A stretch of DNA of 64,000 nucleotides from Leptasterias polaris (Eukaryota; Echinodermata; Asteroidea; Forcipulatida; Asteriidae). The notes under the pieces are model-generated. The model saw nothing but the letters and a program-made list of their open reading frames with translations. It did no database searches and had not been told where the DNA came from. The position numbers and the translations under genes were made by a program. The stretch spans positions 1 to 64,000 of the forward strand of contig JAZGTN010000178.1 in assembly GCA_037783415.1 (NCBI GenBank), written 5' to 3'. Below, one piece after another: positions 23,291 through 35,274 of this stretch (position 1 is its first letter; each line of letters begins with the position of its first letter).

Positions 23291-24025
23291 TGCGTCACAA
23301 CACTGATTTTGAAATTGAAGCCCAGCATTAAAAGGTGGTTGGTGGTGCGCGAGTTTGTTCGCACTTTCAGTTTTAGTCCGTTATCAGACTTAAATGTTTG
23401 AAAAAATTGAAAATATTATTCTTCCTTAATGTACTTTCCAACCCTAATAAAAATATATTTAAAATCCATTTTAGGACTTTGAGAGTACATGAACTGTGTT
23501 AAGTCTATACACTCTAAAAGCTTCCAAGTTAGACTTGGCCTTGATCTGGGTCTGGTGGGTCTCTGTTCTGTTGGTCTTAAAATGACCCCAAAAATGGGAA
23601 CAATGACGCACAATCCGAGTTATAATCAATTGTTTTTGGCCTAGGACCCAAGATTTGGGTCAATGCTGACCCTTGACTTTATAGAGTGTACATCTTTAGC
23701 ATTTTATAACACAGCTGAAATAAACTTCAACAAAGTCATTTGTACTCAAAACTCACTGTCGGCTAACAAGCTATTATCCCAATGACCAGTACAGCATCAA
23801 TTTTGATATATAAGACTGGTAAACAAGTTTATGTGTTTACTGAAGGGTGCACCCCCACTAAATAGGGAGAAACCAGAGCAACGGCATCAATAGTACTGGA
23901 CAGATTTGAGAGCCAAGTAAAAGGAGTATACTGTGTAAAACTATTGTCGAAATGTGACATGGGGTTGTTGACTTCTAACTTGAGGAATTTGTATGACCTA
24001 GGACATGAAAAATGATCCTATTGGC

Positions 24026-24660
24026 ACCCGATCCGACTACCCACCGCTTCTAATAAGCAAGGATTGAGAGGGAGATGCCATACTATAAGCGTGCCCGAAA
24101 TATATTATCATCTTACATAATATCACCCGCCACGCTTGTTAGCGAGGCCGGTGTCATAGGGAAATCTATCCCCCGGAAACTCTGTCCCCCATATGGGAAA
24201 TTAACGTGGGATGGAGGAGGATGATTCAAAAGAGGGTGCTATAAAAAGCAGTTTGTATACAGTTCTCCATATGGGGGACAGAATCTCAGGGGAACAGAAT
24301 CTCCTGCCACACCGGCGTCGCGCGGTAGAGAATCAGTCACACCATTAGGCTAACTTACCAATAATCATTGATCGGCAAAATCTCTACCTAAGCACCTGAA
24401 TATACAAAGTTCAATGTGGTTCATCCATTGATGATTCGGAGACATTTTGTGGCGAAAACTTCCGCAACCAGAACTTTGCAGAAGAAGTCATTATTTCATG
24501 AGGCGGCCATGATGGCGCCCTCGCTAACAAGCGTGGCGGGTGATATTATGTAAGATGATAATATATTTCGGGCACGCTTATAGTATGGCATCTCCCCCCC
24601 CCCCCCCCCCCCCCCCCTCAAGCCTTGCTTATTAACAGCGGTGGGTAGTCGAATCGGTTG
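24026..24660. mobile_element. 635-bp MITE with 8-bp target duplication (hAT-like)
   Basis: Long inverted repeats (about 24026-24150 and 24528-24660) begin with a shared gactacccaccgct segment. The element is flanked by ctattggc at 24018-24025 and 24661-24668. An 8-bp duplication is typical of hAT transposons, though other superfamilies also make it. The right arm contains a long C tract (about 24593-24617). No ORF is recognised. Confidence 0.8.
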
Positions 24661-25074
24661 CTATTGGCCGAGAGGTCTAGAGACAATTTCGAGTGAAAAT
24701 CACCTTCTACCACTCCTTTTTCTCTCTATTACATTCGCTGATTTAAAAATGTTTTTTGGCAATTCTTTTACGAAATTTCCACATGTGTGTTTATTCTTAA
24801 AATTACAATAGTTGTTAAGAAATTATGAAAGTATCAGTAACTGGGTTGTCAAACTTCAAGCAATATAATTCCATGTTTTTCATGTACTAATGTGTAGGAC
24901 TGTTATACTAGTTGCATGATATAACTTGAAACCAGCTGCTGAGAGACAGTGTATACTGTACCTTTTCGAGTTTGTTGAATTACCGATCTCGGCGAGCAGG
25001 GTTAGCAATGACTGAGTGTTCAATTTGGATTTTGGGCCCGTCAAATTCGTTGCAATTTCTTAAACTTGAGGCCA

Positions 25075-25600
25075 GGCATACCGATCTTTAAACAAGGCAC
25101 CTGTTTCGGCCGAACGTATTTTCGGCACCTTGTCAGACGTGACTTCCACACGTAACAAATCACTTTAGAGGGCTTGCGAGGGCTTTATCCCCCATTTCCT
25201 AACCACATGAACTGTCGGCAAGACATCAAAGGACTCCCAGCCAGTTGGTGAACAGATTTTTTCAATCATGTCTAAGGGCCCTCAGACTTATGGCGACTTA
25301 GCGCCCGAGTTGTAGTGTGATTAAACATTAACAAGGCGGCCATTGCTTGTGTACAAACAATGGGGAAATTGTTGTACATGCGCAATGGAGGGATTTTTTT
25401 CTATTACCCCTCTGACCCAAGTCACCGACCCCTGTTGATTGAAACCCCTTTCAGACTATGTCTAATGGTACTGGTGAGGATATCATGGAGTATGGCATGG
25501 CTGGAATTTACCACGTGGGTGCTGTTATGTTTTTCTTGACTTGTGACGGTTGCGACTTCCCACGTCACTCGCTGCAGGGTATAGTCCAAGCATTTGGGTG
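25075..25600 (+). repeat. Dispersed direct repeat, copy 2
   Basis: The partner of 22723-23290. The short plus-strand frame here is not preserved in the other copy, arguing against a gene. Confidence 0.7.
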
Positions 25601-25660
25601 TAGAGTGGAGTATTTTGATAGATTTGATACTGTACCCCCAAACCACCCACTTTTAGCATA

Positions 25661-26719
25661 AGGGCAGGCATACAATCCAAACATTTCGATGTTGAGTATT
25701 GGAATGTACCACGAAAATTGTCTGTTTAGCTTTCATTTCGGTTTCAAGAACTATCACGAACTATTCTTGCTCGATTTTAAATAATAAATAATAGCTTTAA
25801 TAAGGACCACAATCTTCAACAATTTTATCAAAATTTGCAACTCTTGGATTTATTTCAAATTATTAATTAAAAATGGTAAACATTAAGTTATTGTTTATTT
25901 CAGAATAGTTAATTCACTAGTCTACATCATTGCAAAACTATTAATTACAAAATAGCAATTTCTGCAGCCAATACATTTAGGATAAAAAGGGGGCATAACT
26001 CAAAACACAACAGAAAATCGTACGCGATTGAGCAACAAACACATATCTGGATATAATGTGTAGACTAATGACCAAAATTCATATTTTGAATAATAGGAGA
26101 TGCAAGCCAAACAAACAAAAGTTCTTTGTATTTTCATGATGGAGATCAACTTCCTCCCCTGTTCTTATTTTTGTAAATTCAATTGTTATTTAACGGTGGG
26201 GCTGTACGTACGCTGTTTTTTACAAATATTATATAAGGTCATTACCACATTTGTATTTATTTTTTTATTTTTTTATAAACTAGAAATAAAGAAAGGGGGT
26301 TTTATGTTTCGGTAGCAATTGTCTTTGTTTGTCTTTGGTAATTATGTCGTGTTATTAACATGAAATTATACAAAAAAGGCAGAGCCGATTTGAGATTAAT
26401 TTACAGTAAAACTGATGCTTTGATATACATTGGTTACATCTTACGATTTAAACTTTTTAATAAAAAATGGCCATTGCAAAATAATAACTCAAGAAAATAA
26501 CTTAAACCGCACCATAAATACACATTATTATATAAAAAAAGACTCAGCAATGACTAAAGGAAACAGTTGCCTTAAACAATGAATCGAAAGAGCACACTTA
26601 ACCTCTACATAATTAAAACAAAATTTAAACCATACTTAACGAAGGTGACCCATCCTGCAGAGCTGATCATTTGGGGCCCTCAAATTATAGGCAAAGTGTG
26701 CCCTTTACTTTTTTTGAAG
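25661..26719. other. No gene recognised
   Basis: AT-rich non-coding sequence with short poly-T runs near 26255. Confidence 0.4.
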
Positions 26720-27106
26720 CATTTGATTGTTTTAATCCTATATAAATGTTGATATTTATAAAAACTAACCCGTGAAAATTTCATTTCAAAGGGTGATCGC
26801 GTTTTTGAGATATCGCTGAAAATCCGGAGGGAATAATATATTATGTCTATGCATGCAGGAAGAATAATCCTTTAATAGGAATACACAATCTGAGAAGCGT
26901 TTCGACAGATTCGAAACGGTTCTCAGATTCAAATTTGGAGGCGTAAAAACTGATATATTTTTTACATAACCACAAAACTTCGAAGTGAAAATGTTTCTAA
27001 TAAGGCTTTATCCTATAGAAAGCTGCTTTAGGCTTCTAACCAATACATGTAGGTTTTTATAAACATAGTTTTAAAAGTGATTGCCAAACGTATACCTTCC
27101 CTTTAA
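26720..27106 (-). mobile_element. MITE with internal hairpin, copy 2
   Basis: Its right end (cgtataccttccctttaa) is the complement of the start of copy 1 at 7768. It carries the internal hairpin gagaagcgttt...aaacggttctc near 26890-26930. The left end is unclear. Confidence 0.6.
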
Positions 27107-29616
27107 ATAAGTAAAAATACAACAAACAAACGAACGTACAGAAAGACAAACGTAAACACACACTCACACAAAACAAAACAAAAACAAACGAATTAAAGGG
27201 AACGAGCCCCCCATCCTCCCGAATGCAGACCATAAAGTACCTCTTTAAGCCAACAGCCCGGACAAAACACAGATAAGCTATGACTTTCATGAATAATGAA
27301 TTATGGACAGGGCTACCGGGCAATATTTTGAATATGAATTTTGATGTGCGCTACTTTTTCTTTTACAACCATTATTCAAAGTTGGTTTTTGTATAGTTTT
27401 GAAACGTGAATGGATCACGTACCAGTCTCATATGAATTTTTGGCCGCCTGTTTGGAGGCCATATTGGAATTTGGACTTCCGTTGGTGAAAAAGGGAGTCA
27501 CGACTAGGCACGTTACGACATTTCTACCAGGGTTCCCCCTGTTGACTTTTTGTAAACAATAAATGTTAGTGTGTTGCTCTTCAGTTCAAGTATGACTGAA
27601 ATGCTAATAATCAACACAGTGCATGCTGGGGACATATATTGGCTGCAAAAGATGGCGGCCATATTGAACTTGTTTTGTTCGAGATATTCGGTGGCAAGCG
27701 CCCTCAAAGGTGAGCTCAGATTGTGAAAAATGTGATGCTATTGCTTGTTATAACGTGTCTGCCAAATCTATAACCATTTGGACACAATATGATGGAAATG
27801 TGAGGGAAAAATATTTATTCACTCAAAGTTGCTAAGAGTCAAAAGAATTTGGACAAACATTTGTCTGTAAAAAGTTCAAAGAAAATCGTTCTGAAGCTTA
27901 CGTCAGGAAAGAAGAAGACACAAAAAAAAAAAAAAAAAAAAAAACAGAGAACGATGTCCTCCGGTCCCTCCCGTCTAAGTAAAACGAAATCATTATAGGA
28001 AAGTCATTCGTTCAGCACGTGATAGCTCATGGTTATTTAAATCTGAGTAACAAACCAGGATTCAAACGTATACAATGGCTACTATTATTTTAACAAAACT
28101 TGTTAAACCTTGGCACTTGTTATAACCATGTCCTTTATCGATGTGATCATACTTTAATAAATGTACCCATATAATAATACTTCCTTAATTGTGTTGACAT
28201 TGATTATAAAAAGGAAACTTCAAACAGTTTTGTTTCCGAGAAAATTTGAAACTTCCTTTATTGTTATCATTTAGTTCAGATCACGTGAAAGTATATCTCA
28301 CTGGCTTTTACATCTGCTAGTTGTGTAACTCTTGTTGATCAATGCTTGCCGCAAGGTCAGGCTTAAGTGAACTTGCTCTCGTATATGGGGCTGGTTCGCT
28401 GTACATTTTCAAGTAATGAGTTGAAGTACACGCTCGAATCATCTGCTGGATTGTTGGTATTGGAGCCTCGCAACCTTTGTTGTACAGAAAACATAATGTG
28501 GGAGTTTTAACTGAAATATTGGGCTACTTGGGATGCTAATAATATGTTATATTGGATATTGTTATAACACACTTTATGTGCCACATTATTATGATGCTTA
28601 AAGTGGAAGGGAAATGACCGCTTCAAATTCGTGATGTTCTCATTCCAATAGCTATAGTCCTCAAGTGAGTGGGGAAAGAATTACAAGTCTCTAAACCTTA
28701 AAATGGTGTAAATTGCCATTGTATTCGAAACCTTCCAGTGCAAAGTTTGCCAACATCAAAAATATCTGATGACATTATTCAGAGGAAAATGGGTCTGTTC
28801 AATTCTCTACGGGGATGTTTCGGTTCATTCCTGACTTTCAACAATAATTTAATCAAAACGGCCTGGATTGTGAAAACAATTCCTCAAAATAACAAAACAA
28901 AACAAAATAAATAAAAAAACAAATCTTACGTTTTACAGTAAAATAATCTTTCTGTTTATCCAAAATTTCCTTAATTGTGTCATTTTTGTGAAATATTATG
29001 CCTACACATTGTGCAGTTTTTCGTAAACAAGCTACCATTTTTGAGGAACTGTGCTCAGAAGACTATGCTGTTGACGGCTTGTGTGTGCATACCAGCGGCT
29101 CATTGCTCCGTGGAAGGTTTTAGAACGCGCACCAGCGATGGTGATTATTGCAAATCGGGGAAAACACCCTTTCCCCGAGCATGCACAGACACGCAAAGTC
29201 TTTGGTCAAGGCGTTTCAAACGGGTGTTGTGATCTATCGCGTAATGCATTGGGATGTTTCACCAATAGAGGGCTTTTCTCAAGGTATCGCATTATTTTGA
29301 AACGCCCTCTGGCGTTCAATGTTTCCTGCCTTTATTGTTGTACTTAAAGGAACGAGATCAATACTACGAAACCTGAAAATGGGAAACGACGTGAATGCGT
29401 GCGTTTCTACTGGATCGCAATTGTGGTCCATGTTTTGAGGAACTTTCGAGTGAATTTGTCGACGCTTATCGAAACCTTAAACATGTAAACGTACAGCCGG
29501 ATATTAGTAATGCATATTACATATACTAAAGGCACCGACGGCAGCTGGATAAAAGGGGCACGACAATATTATTGCCGTGAATTGTCTGTGTTTTCGAGGG
29601 CCCCGCGGCATTTCGA
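27107..29616. other. No gene recognised; poly-A tract at about 27922-27943
   Basis: Non-coding sequence downstream of gene 2. It contains an A homopolymer of about 22 bases. No ORF resembles a known protein. Additional exons of gene 2 cannot be excluded. Confidence 0.35.
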
Positions 29617-29757
29617 GGCTACACCGATGGAATAGAGGCTATCATCGGAACAAGGGACGACACAAGCTGCTTTGGGGGTTAGTATAGGACAACCAGTGCG
29701 TCAGTTCACTCATTGAGCGGCCGAATCTGATCAATTCGGATACCACAAATCTGGTTG
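29617..29757. repeat. 141-bp direct duplication, copy 1
   Basis: Nearly identical to 30539-30679 (ggctacaccgatggaatagag at both starts). Both copies keep a minus-strand frame ending SLCRPLFR and a stop. Copy 2 overlaps the candidate last exon of gene 2 in a different frame. Confidence 0.85.
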
Positions 29758-30308
29758 ACCTATACTCCACAGCCCCATCATCAGTGACCTGCTCTATCGA
29801 AATGAGGAATGTCTCGGAAATCACGTTTTCGTGTAATTCGCCATACAAAAATTGTTGACAATCGAAAAACACTACAAAAACCGATTCCGCGATTTCAGTG
29901 GTATTAGGTTAAACAAAACTTGACCTTTCTTTTCGTGGTTTTTACCTTTAATTGAAAAGATAACTAAATCCAAAAAAGTACGTTTTCTTGAGCATGTTTG
30001 AATGCATAGCTACAATTAAAATAGCAAGCTGTTATTAATGACGATTATCTCAATAAACACGTCGTTACATAAGGGAAGTGGCCTTGTCTTGTAGACTTTC
30101 TTCATTGCCCCATAACTCCGAGCTGAAATAAGCTACAGAAATAATAATGGTATTGCTGGAAAGCCAGTGAGTTACTTGTTAACGTGGTGTGCATAACTCA
30201 ATTTTCAAAATTTCCGAGACATTCCTCAATTCGAATAGCATAGGGCACCGACGGCAATAATTTTGAGGCATGTAGTGCTCACAAATATGAAAAAAAAAAA
30301 AAGGAAAA

Positions 30309-30439
30309 CTACGGAAGCGTATTGCCGCCACAAGAATTTTAAAAAACCCTGACTTATCGTGTACGTACACGATATCGTGTACGTACACGATAAGTCAGAT
30401 TTGTTTTCTTATTCATGTGGCGGCAATACGCTTCCGTAG
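30309..30439. repeat. Nested hairpin with a 50-bp perfect palindrome
   Basis: The outer arms are exact 24-bp complements (30309-30332 and 30416-30439, ctacggaagcgtattgccgc...). At the centre, 30349-30398 is a perfect 50-bp palindrome made of two nested gtgtacgtacac palindromes around gatatc. The sequence between arms and core does not pair well. Confidence 0.95.
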
Positions 30440-30502
30440 AAAACCCCTTCAAAAATAATAAATAAAAGCATGACCCCAACACTGACTAACACATTCCCCT
30501 TG

Positions 30503-30525
30503 CCCCCCCCCCCCCCCCCCCCCCC
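30503..30525. repeat. Poly-C tract
   Basis: A run of more than 20 C immediately left of the second 141-bp duplicate. Confidence 0.9.
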
Positions 30526-30538
30526 ACAAAAAAGTCCT

Positions 30539-30679
30539 GGCTACACCGATGGAATAGAGGCTATCATCGGAACAAGGGACGACACAAGCTGCTTTGGGGG
30601 TTAGTATAGGACAACCAGTGCGTCAGTTTACTCATTGAGCGGCAGAATCTGATCAATTCGGATACCACAAATCTGGGTG
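30539..30679. repeat. 141-bp direct duplication, copy 2
   Basis: Partner of 29617-29757 with only a few substitutions. See that entry. Confidence 0.85.
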
Positions 30680-30731
30680 ACCCATCATCAGTGACTGAAC
30701 TCTCGGGTCACTCAGACCAGCTAAGTCAAGA
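30653..30731 (-). CDS. Gene 2 candidate exon 13: short cytoplasmic tail
   Basis: The acceptor-like gactttgctgaccag at 30732 is followed by a frame ([17 protein letters not shown]...) that continues exon 12 in phase and stops after 26 codons at 30653-30655. It overlaps the 141-bp duplication. No AATAAA is seen close by, and I have no homology for the tail, so another downstream exon may be the real one. Confidence 0.3.
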
Positions 30732-33700
30732 CTGGTCAGCAAAGTCTTGCGAATCGACAGCAATCTAAACGTTGAACTGAACTCATAATCAAAGTAACAT
30801 GAGTAGTGTTTGTTATTATTTTAAAGTATGCATATAACTTCTAGTCTATGTCCTATGTGTTTTCACAATATTGTGTTTGTTGTACATTAATCTTCGTCCA
30901 AGATGTTCTCACTTAGTTACGTAACCTTTCACTCCAGCAACATTTCATGAATAAGTTCACGCACTATAGCGACGACAAATAATAATAATTTTGTTTGCTA
31001 CTAATTTAGGGTTGTACGTACCTTTTCACGTGAATGACGACGACGACTATCAAGATGATTACAAGGAACAAACCAACTCCTCCGCCGATAACAAGACCCA
31101 ACGGAAATTCTAAGAAGCAAGCAAGCAAAATACAGGAGGTTGTTACAAACAGGCAAAAATCACTACTGAGCAAAGAACCTACGGGTCTGTTGTCTCTTAA
31201 TTGACACCGAAAGTGGTTACATGTTTGTTTTTTCGTTTTAAATCATCTGCCATAAATTGTTCGTTCAGAGAAAAAAAAATACAAACAATTAATAACAAAT
31301 ACAAATAAACTAATCAATACAAAATGAAAAAAACTACGAAAATCAGGCCATGCAACTTTAACACAACGAACGGACTCCGACTTCTACAATCAGAACCACT
31401 GGTTGATCAGGAGCGTTGTTTGGCGACCATGACCGGGAACAAGTTTCTGACGTAAAATTCACTGACCGAAACAATTTCCGAGAGCTACGCGAAAACGGGT
31501 TGGTAACCAGAAACAGTTCTTGACGTAGGTCTTCTCTTGAAAATTCATGTTCTTAAAATATACAACCTTCATTTTATTTTCAAGTAATGAAACTTAGTCT
31601 TTGTAATTTTATCAACAATATTTAATTGTTTTGCTTCAGGGTATTTCATTTTTTTAAGAATTCCATTGACATTTTTGATAGTTTTTTATTCCGCCATCTT
31701 GAAACCAAGCCTAACCGATCCAACAAGTCGGTTACGGTTTGGTCGGAACAGCCGCGTCACCGCGGTTCAACCGAACACACAAAGACGCACAACCAATAAC
31801 CAAAGCTCTCAAAACGCACCCCTGAACCTAGTTTCATGTAGGCCTGGTTTCATGTAGGCCTATCAATAAAGAAATACATTTTCCATTTCCCACATGGCGA
31901 ATGTAGTATCTTAATTGTTAGGAACATTGAATGTACTTGTTGGCATAACGTGTAGCTTTTTATATCAAACCAATACCTCCACGCGCAATGCACGTAGTTG
32001 CTTCCCCTGACCATGTCAAATCTGGTCTGCAAATCCGGTCGGTAGAGCCACTGACTCTGTGTCCACTTGGGCAGGTAATCTCCACTTGGTCACCCGGTAG
32101 GTACACATCTTTGTCTGGCACAATAGTTACAAGATCACTTGGGTCGCGGGTAAAACTACAACCAGAATCTGTCATGGAAGAAAATATGAGGTGCAAAAAG
32201 TAGGTAGTGGTCTGACGTTTCGAACCTAGCAGAGCCTTTCTCGAAGGATAAATGACGACTAGTATAAACAGGTAAAGGCCAACTAGTTCAAACGAAGCAG
32301 TCAAGTAGAAAGAAATTGATGGAGAGAGAGAGGCACAAAGCACACAGACAAAGCAAGGAACGAACGTTGATGAAGGAAACAAGAGGGGGTAGAGGGAAAG
32401 GGGTTGGTTTAACCACATAGGTTGGAAACACAAAAGTACAAAAGTCAAAGGTTAGAAGACGGAGACAAGTAATTAATTGGTGCATGATACATACTAAATA
32501 GGGGGTATATGTGGGAAAGGAGAAGGCAAAGACAAAAGGTTATTAGTCATTTCCTTCTTGAATGTTCAGACCATGGGGTTGAATGGTCTGGAGGCGCATT
32601 ATCCACAGTTACTTCCTACTCAGACGAACAATCTCTCTGTGGTGACCCATCCAGTGCCTCAATGCCCTGTAAAATCAAGTCAGAAATGAAGTGATTAGGA
32701 AGAATGAAGTGATTAGGAAGATTGAAGTGATGTCCTACGGGTGAATGCTGCATTTGGGTGTTGACTGTGGATCTATAGGGGGACTTCTACACGGACAATG
32801 AGATCCCTGAACAACTATCTTCCTGAAGTTCCTATTAAGCACGTTGACGTCGAACTGATCTGTGGAGAAATAGTTAGAACTGGATATTTTACGAATGAAA
32901 GGAAATAAGATGGTTAGTGACAAAACACAGGGAACCACACATAGACTGCTCATCTGATTGTAGGGCGAAACTGTGCATAGGGTATACCTCCAGACCGTTA
33001 ACCTTATTGTCTGAACATAACATACTTTTGTCCCTGCAATCTTGTTTTGTCTCCTTCATTCTTCATCAGTTGCTTTTTCTGTGTGCTTTCTTTCTGTCTG
33101 TCCCCACCCTCTATCTCCCATTCTTTTCATTTCTTTCCAATACGGCTTCTGTTACACCAGTATATACCCAGTCATGGCTTTTGCGTTGTCATTTTACCCT
33201 TTAGAGAAAAACTCTGGTAGGGTCGAAATTTAGCTCTCTCCTTATTTTTTCTTTTCATTTATACCACAGGTTCTTTTGTTTTGTGGGCAGTTGCAAAAGC
33301 TAAATCTATTTTGTCGAGAAATTAGATATTTGTTTTTAAATGTTTTACTGTACTAGCTTTATAAACTTTTGATCTAGCAAAAGGGGGTTTATCTTTAAGC
33401 TTGTTAGGCTTTTTTGCTTTTTATTTTATCTTTAAATCTTCAATATGTGGTTATAAATGACAACAACAAAGTACAATTTCTCATTCATGACCATTGCAGT
33501 AATTGAGCATTGAGCGCCTACTTGTTAGGTGGATATGTTTGTGCTATACAAGTGTTATATATTATTATTATTAATTTGTTTTAAATTGATTTATTTTGTT
33601 TAAATTTGCTTTACTAGGGGACATCATCTGTACCTTTTCTTTTTAAACCAATTTCCTCATCAATGCACGTAGTTGCTTCCCCAGACCATGTCAAATCCGA

Positions 33701-35240
33701 TCTGCAAATCCGGTCGGTAGAGCCACTGACTCGGTAACCACTTGGGCAAGTAATCTCCACTTGGTCACCAGGTAGGTACACATCTTTGTCTGGTACAATA
33801 GTTACAAGATCACTTGGGCTGCCGGTAAAACTACAACCAGAATCTGCCAAAAAAAGAAAACAAACAAACTCATTATAGTAGCAACATTTTATTTTATTTT
33901 TTTTGTTACCATTGTGACATGATCTGTAGCGTTTATTATCAAAACATTACCTCCAGCAGTGCACGTATTTGCTTCACCAGACCATGTCGAATCCGATCTG
34001 CAAATCCGGTTGGAAGAGCCACTGACTCGGTAACCACTTGGGCAGGTAATCTCCACATGGTCACCCGGTAGGTACACATCTTTGTCTGGTACAATAGTTA
34101 AAAGATCATTTGGGTCGCGGGTAAAATTACAACCAGAATCTGCCAAAAAAAGAAAACAAACAAACTCACTATCCTTTTCAGTACCAACACATATTTGCAA
34201 CTAATGCAATGGTGACCAGAGAAATTTCATTGACCAACACTATTTTGGAAAGTTTGGGGTTACAGCGCCCTCACAAGGCAGATTGGGGTTAGCCTAGGTC
34301 CTAGTAACATAATGCAAGTTGTACAAGCAAGCAATTAAATTACCGTTTCCTTTGGCATATTGCCTTTGACTAAATCATTGCTTTTAACATATATTTGAGG
34401 TTTGGTATTATTACCACTAAATACCCAATTGAGTAGTTTAAATGTGAAAGGTTAAAATTTGTAAAGTTGCTGTTCATACCAATCTGCATGAAAATTATTT
34501 TGCTAGGAAAATTTGTTTCTGAAACGTTAAATAAACATAAGGTTTTAATTATTTACTTTCGAAACACCATCCTCCCCCCCCCCCCAAACCCGCCACAATG
34601 TTGGAAACTGAGACTCACAGATACTGGTGTCTATACCCATGTTTTCAGGATGAAATAGTGGATCAATTGGTTAAGGCGGCCATTTAGATTTTTGGCAAAT
34701 TTGTTTATGAAACCTAAAATAAACAGAAGGTTTGAATAAATTTCTTTTGAACCACCCCCCCCCCCCCCCCCCAACCCGCTCATAGGATTCCACATTCAAT
34801 ATAAACAAGAGAGTTTTGATTACGCACAATATGACTTGGAAAAAAATTACTGCTAAAATCCAAACTATTATTTGTTACCACATTTAATGACAAAGAAGGA
34901 ACTCACATTAAATAACATTAAATATTGCCAATTTCAAAATGGCCGCCAATCAATTTGGTTTTTGCCCGTATCTCCGTCTACGAGCCTCACAGATAACATA
35001 AAATATTGCCATGTTTTCAGGATGAAGGAACCCAATGAGACCAAATACAAAAATGGTGGTTCAGTTGCTTAAGGCGGCCATTTTGATTATTAGAAAATTG
35101 GTTTCTGAAACCAAAAATAAACAGAAGGTTTTAATACAAACTATTATTTGTTACCACATTTAATGACAAAGAAGGAACTCACATTAAATAACATTAAATA
35201 TAGCCAAAGTGCTATACTTGTACTTTCAAACCACCATCCT

Positions 35241-35274
<34 letters not shown>

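Noticed and set aside
25458..25661. Small plus-strand gene (67 residues)
   Set aside because: The frame is not kept in the sister repeat at 22723-23290, and no domain is recognisable.
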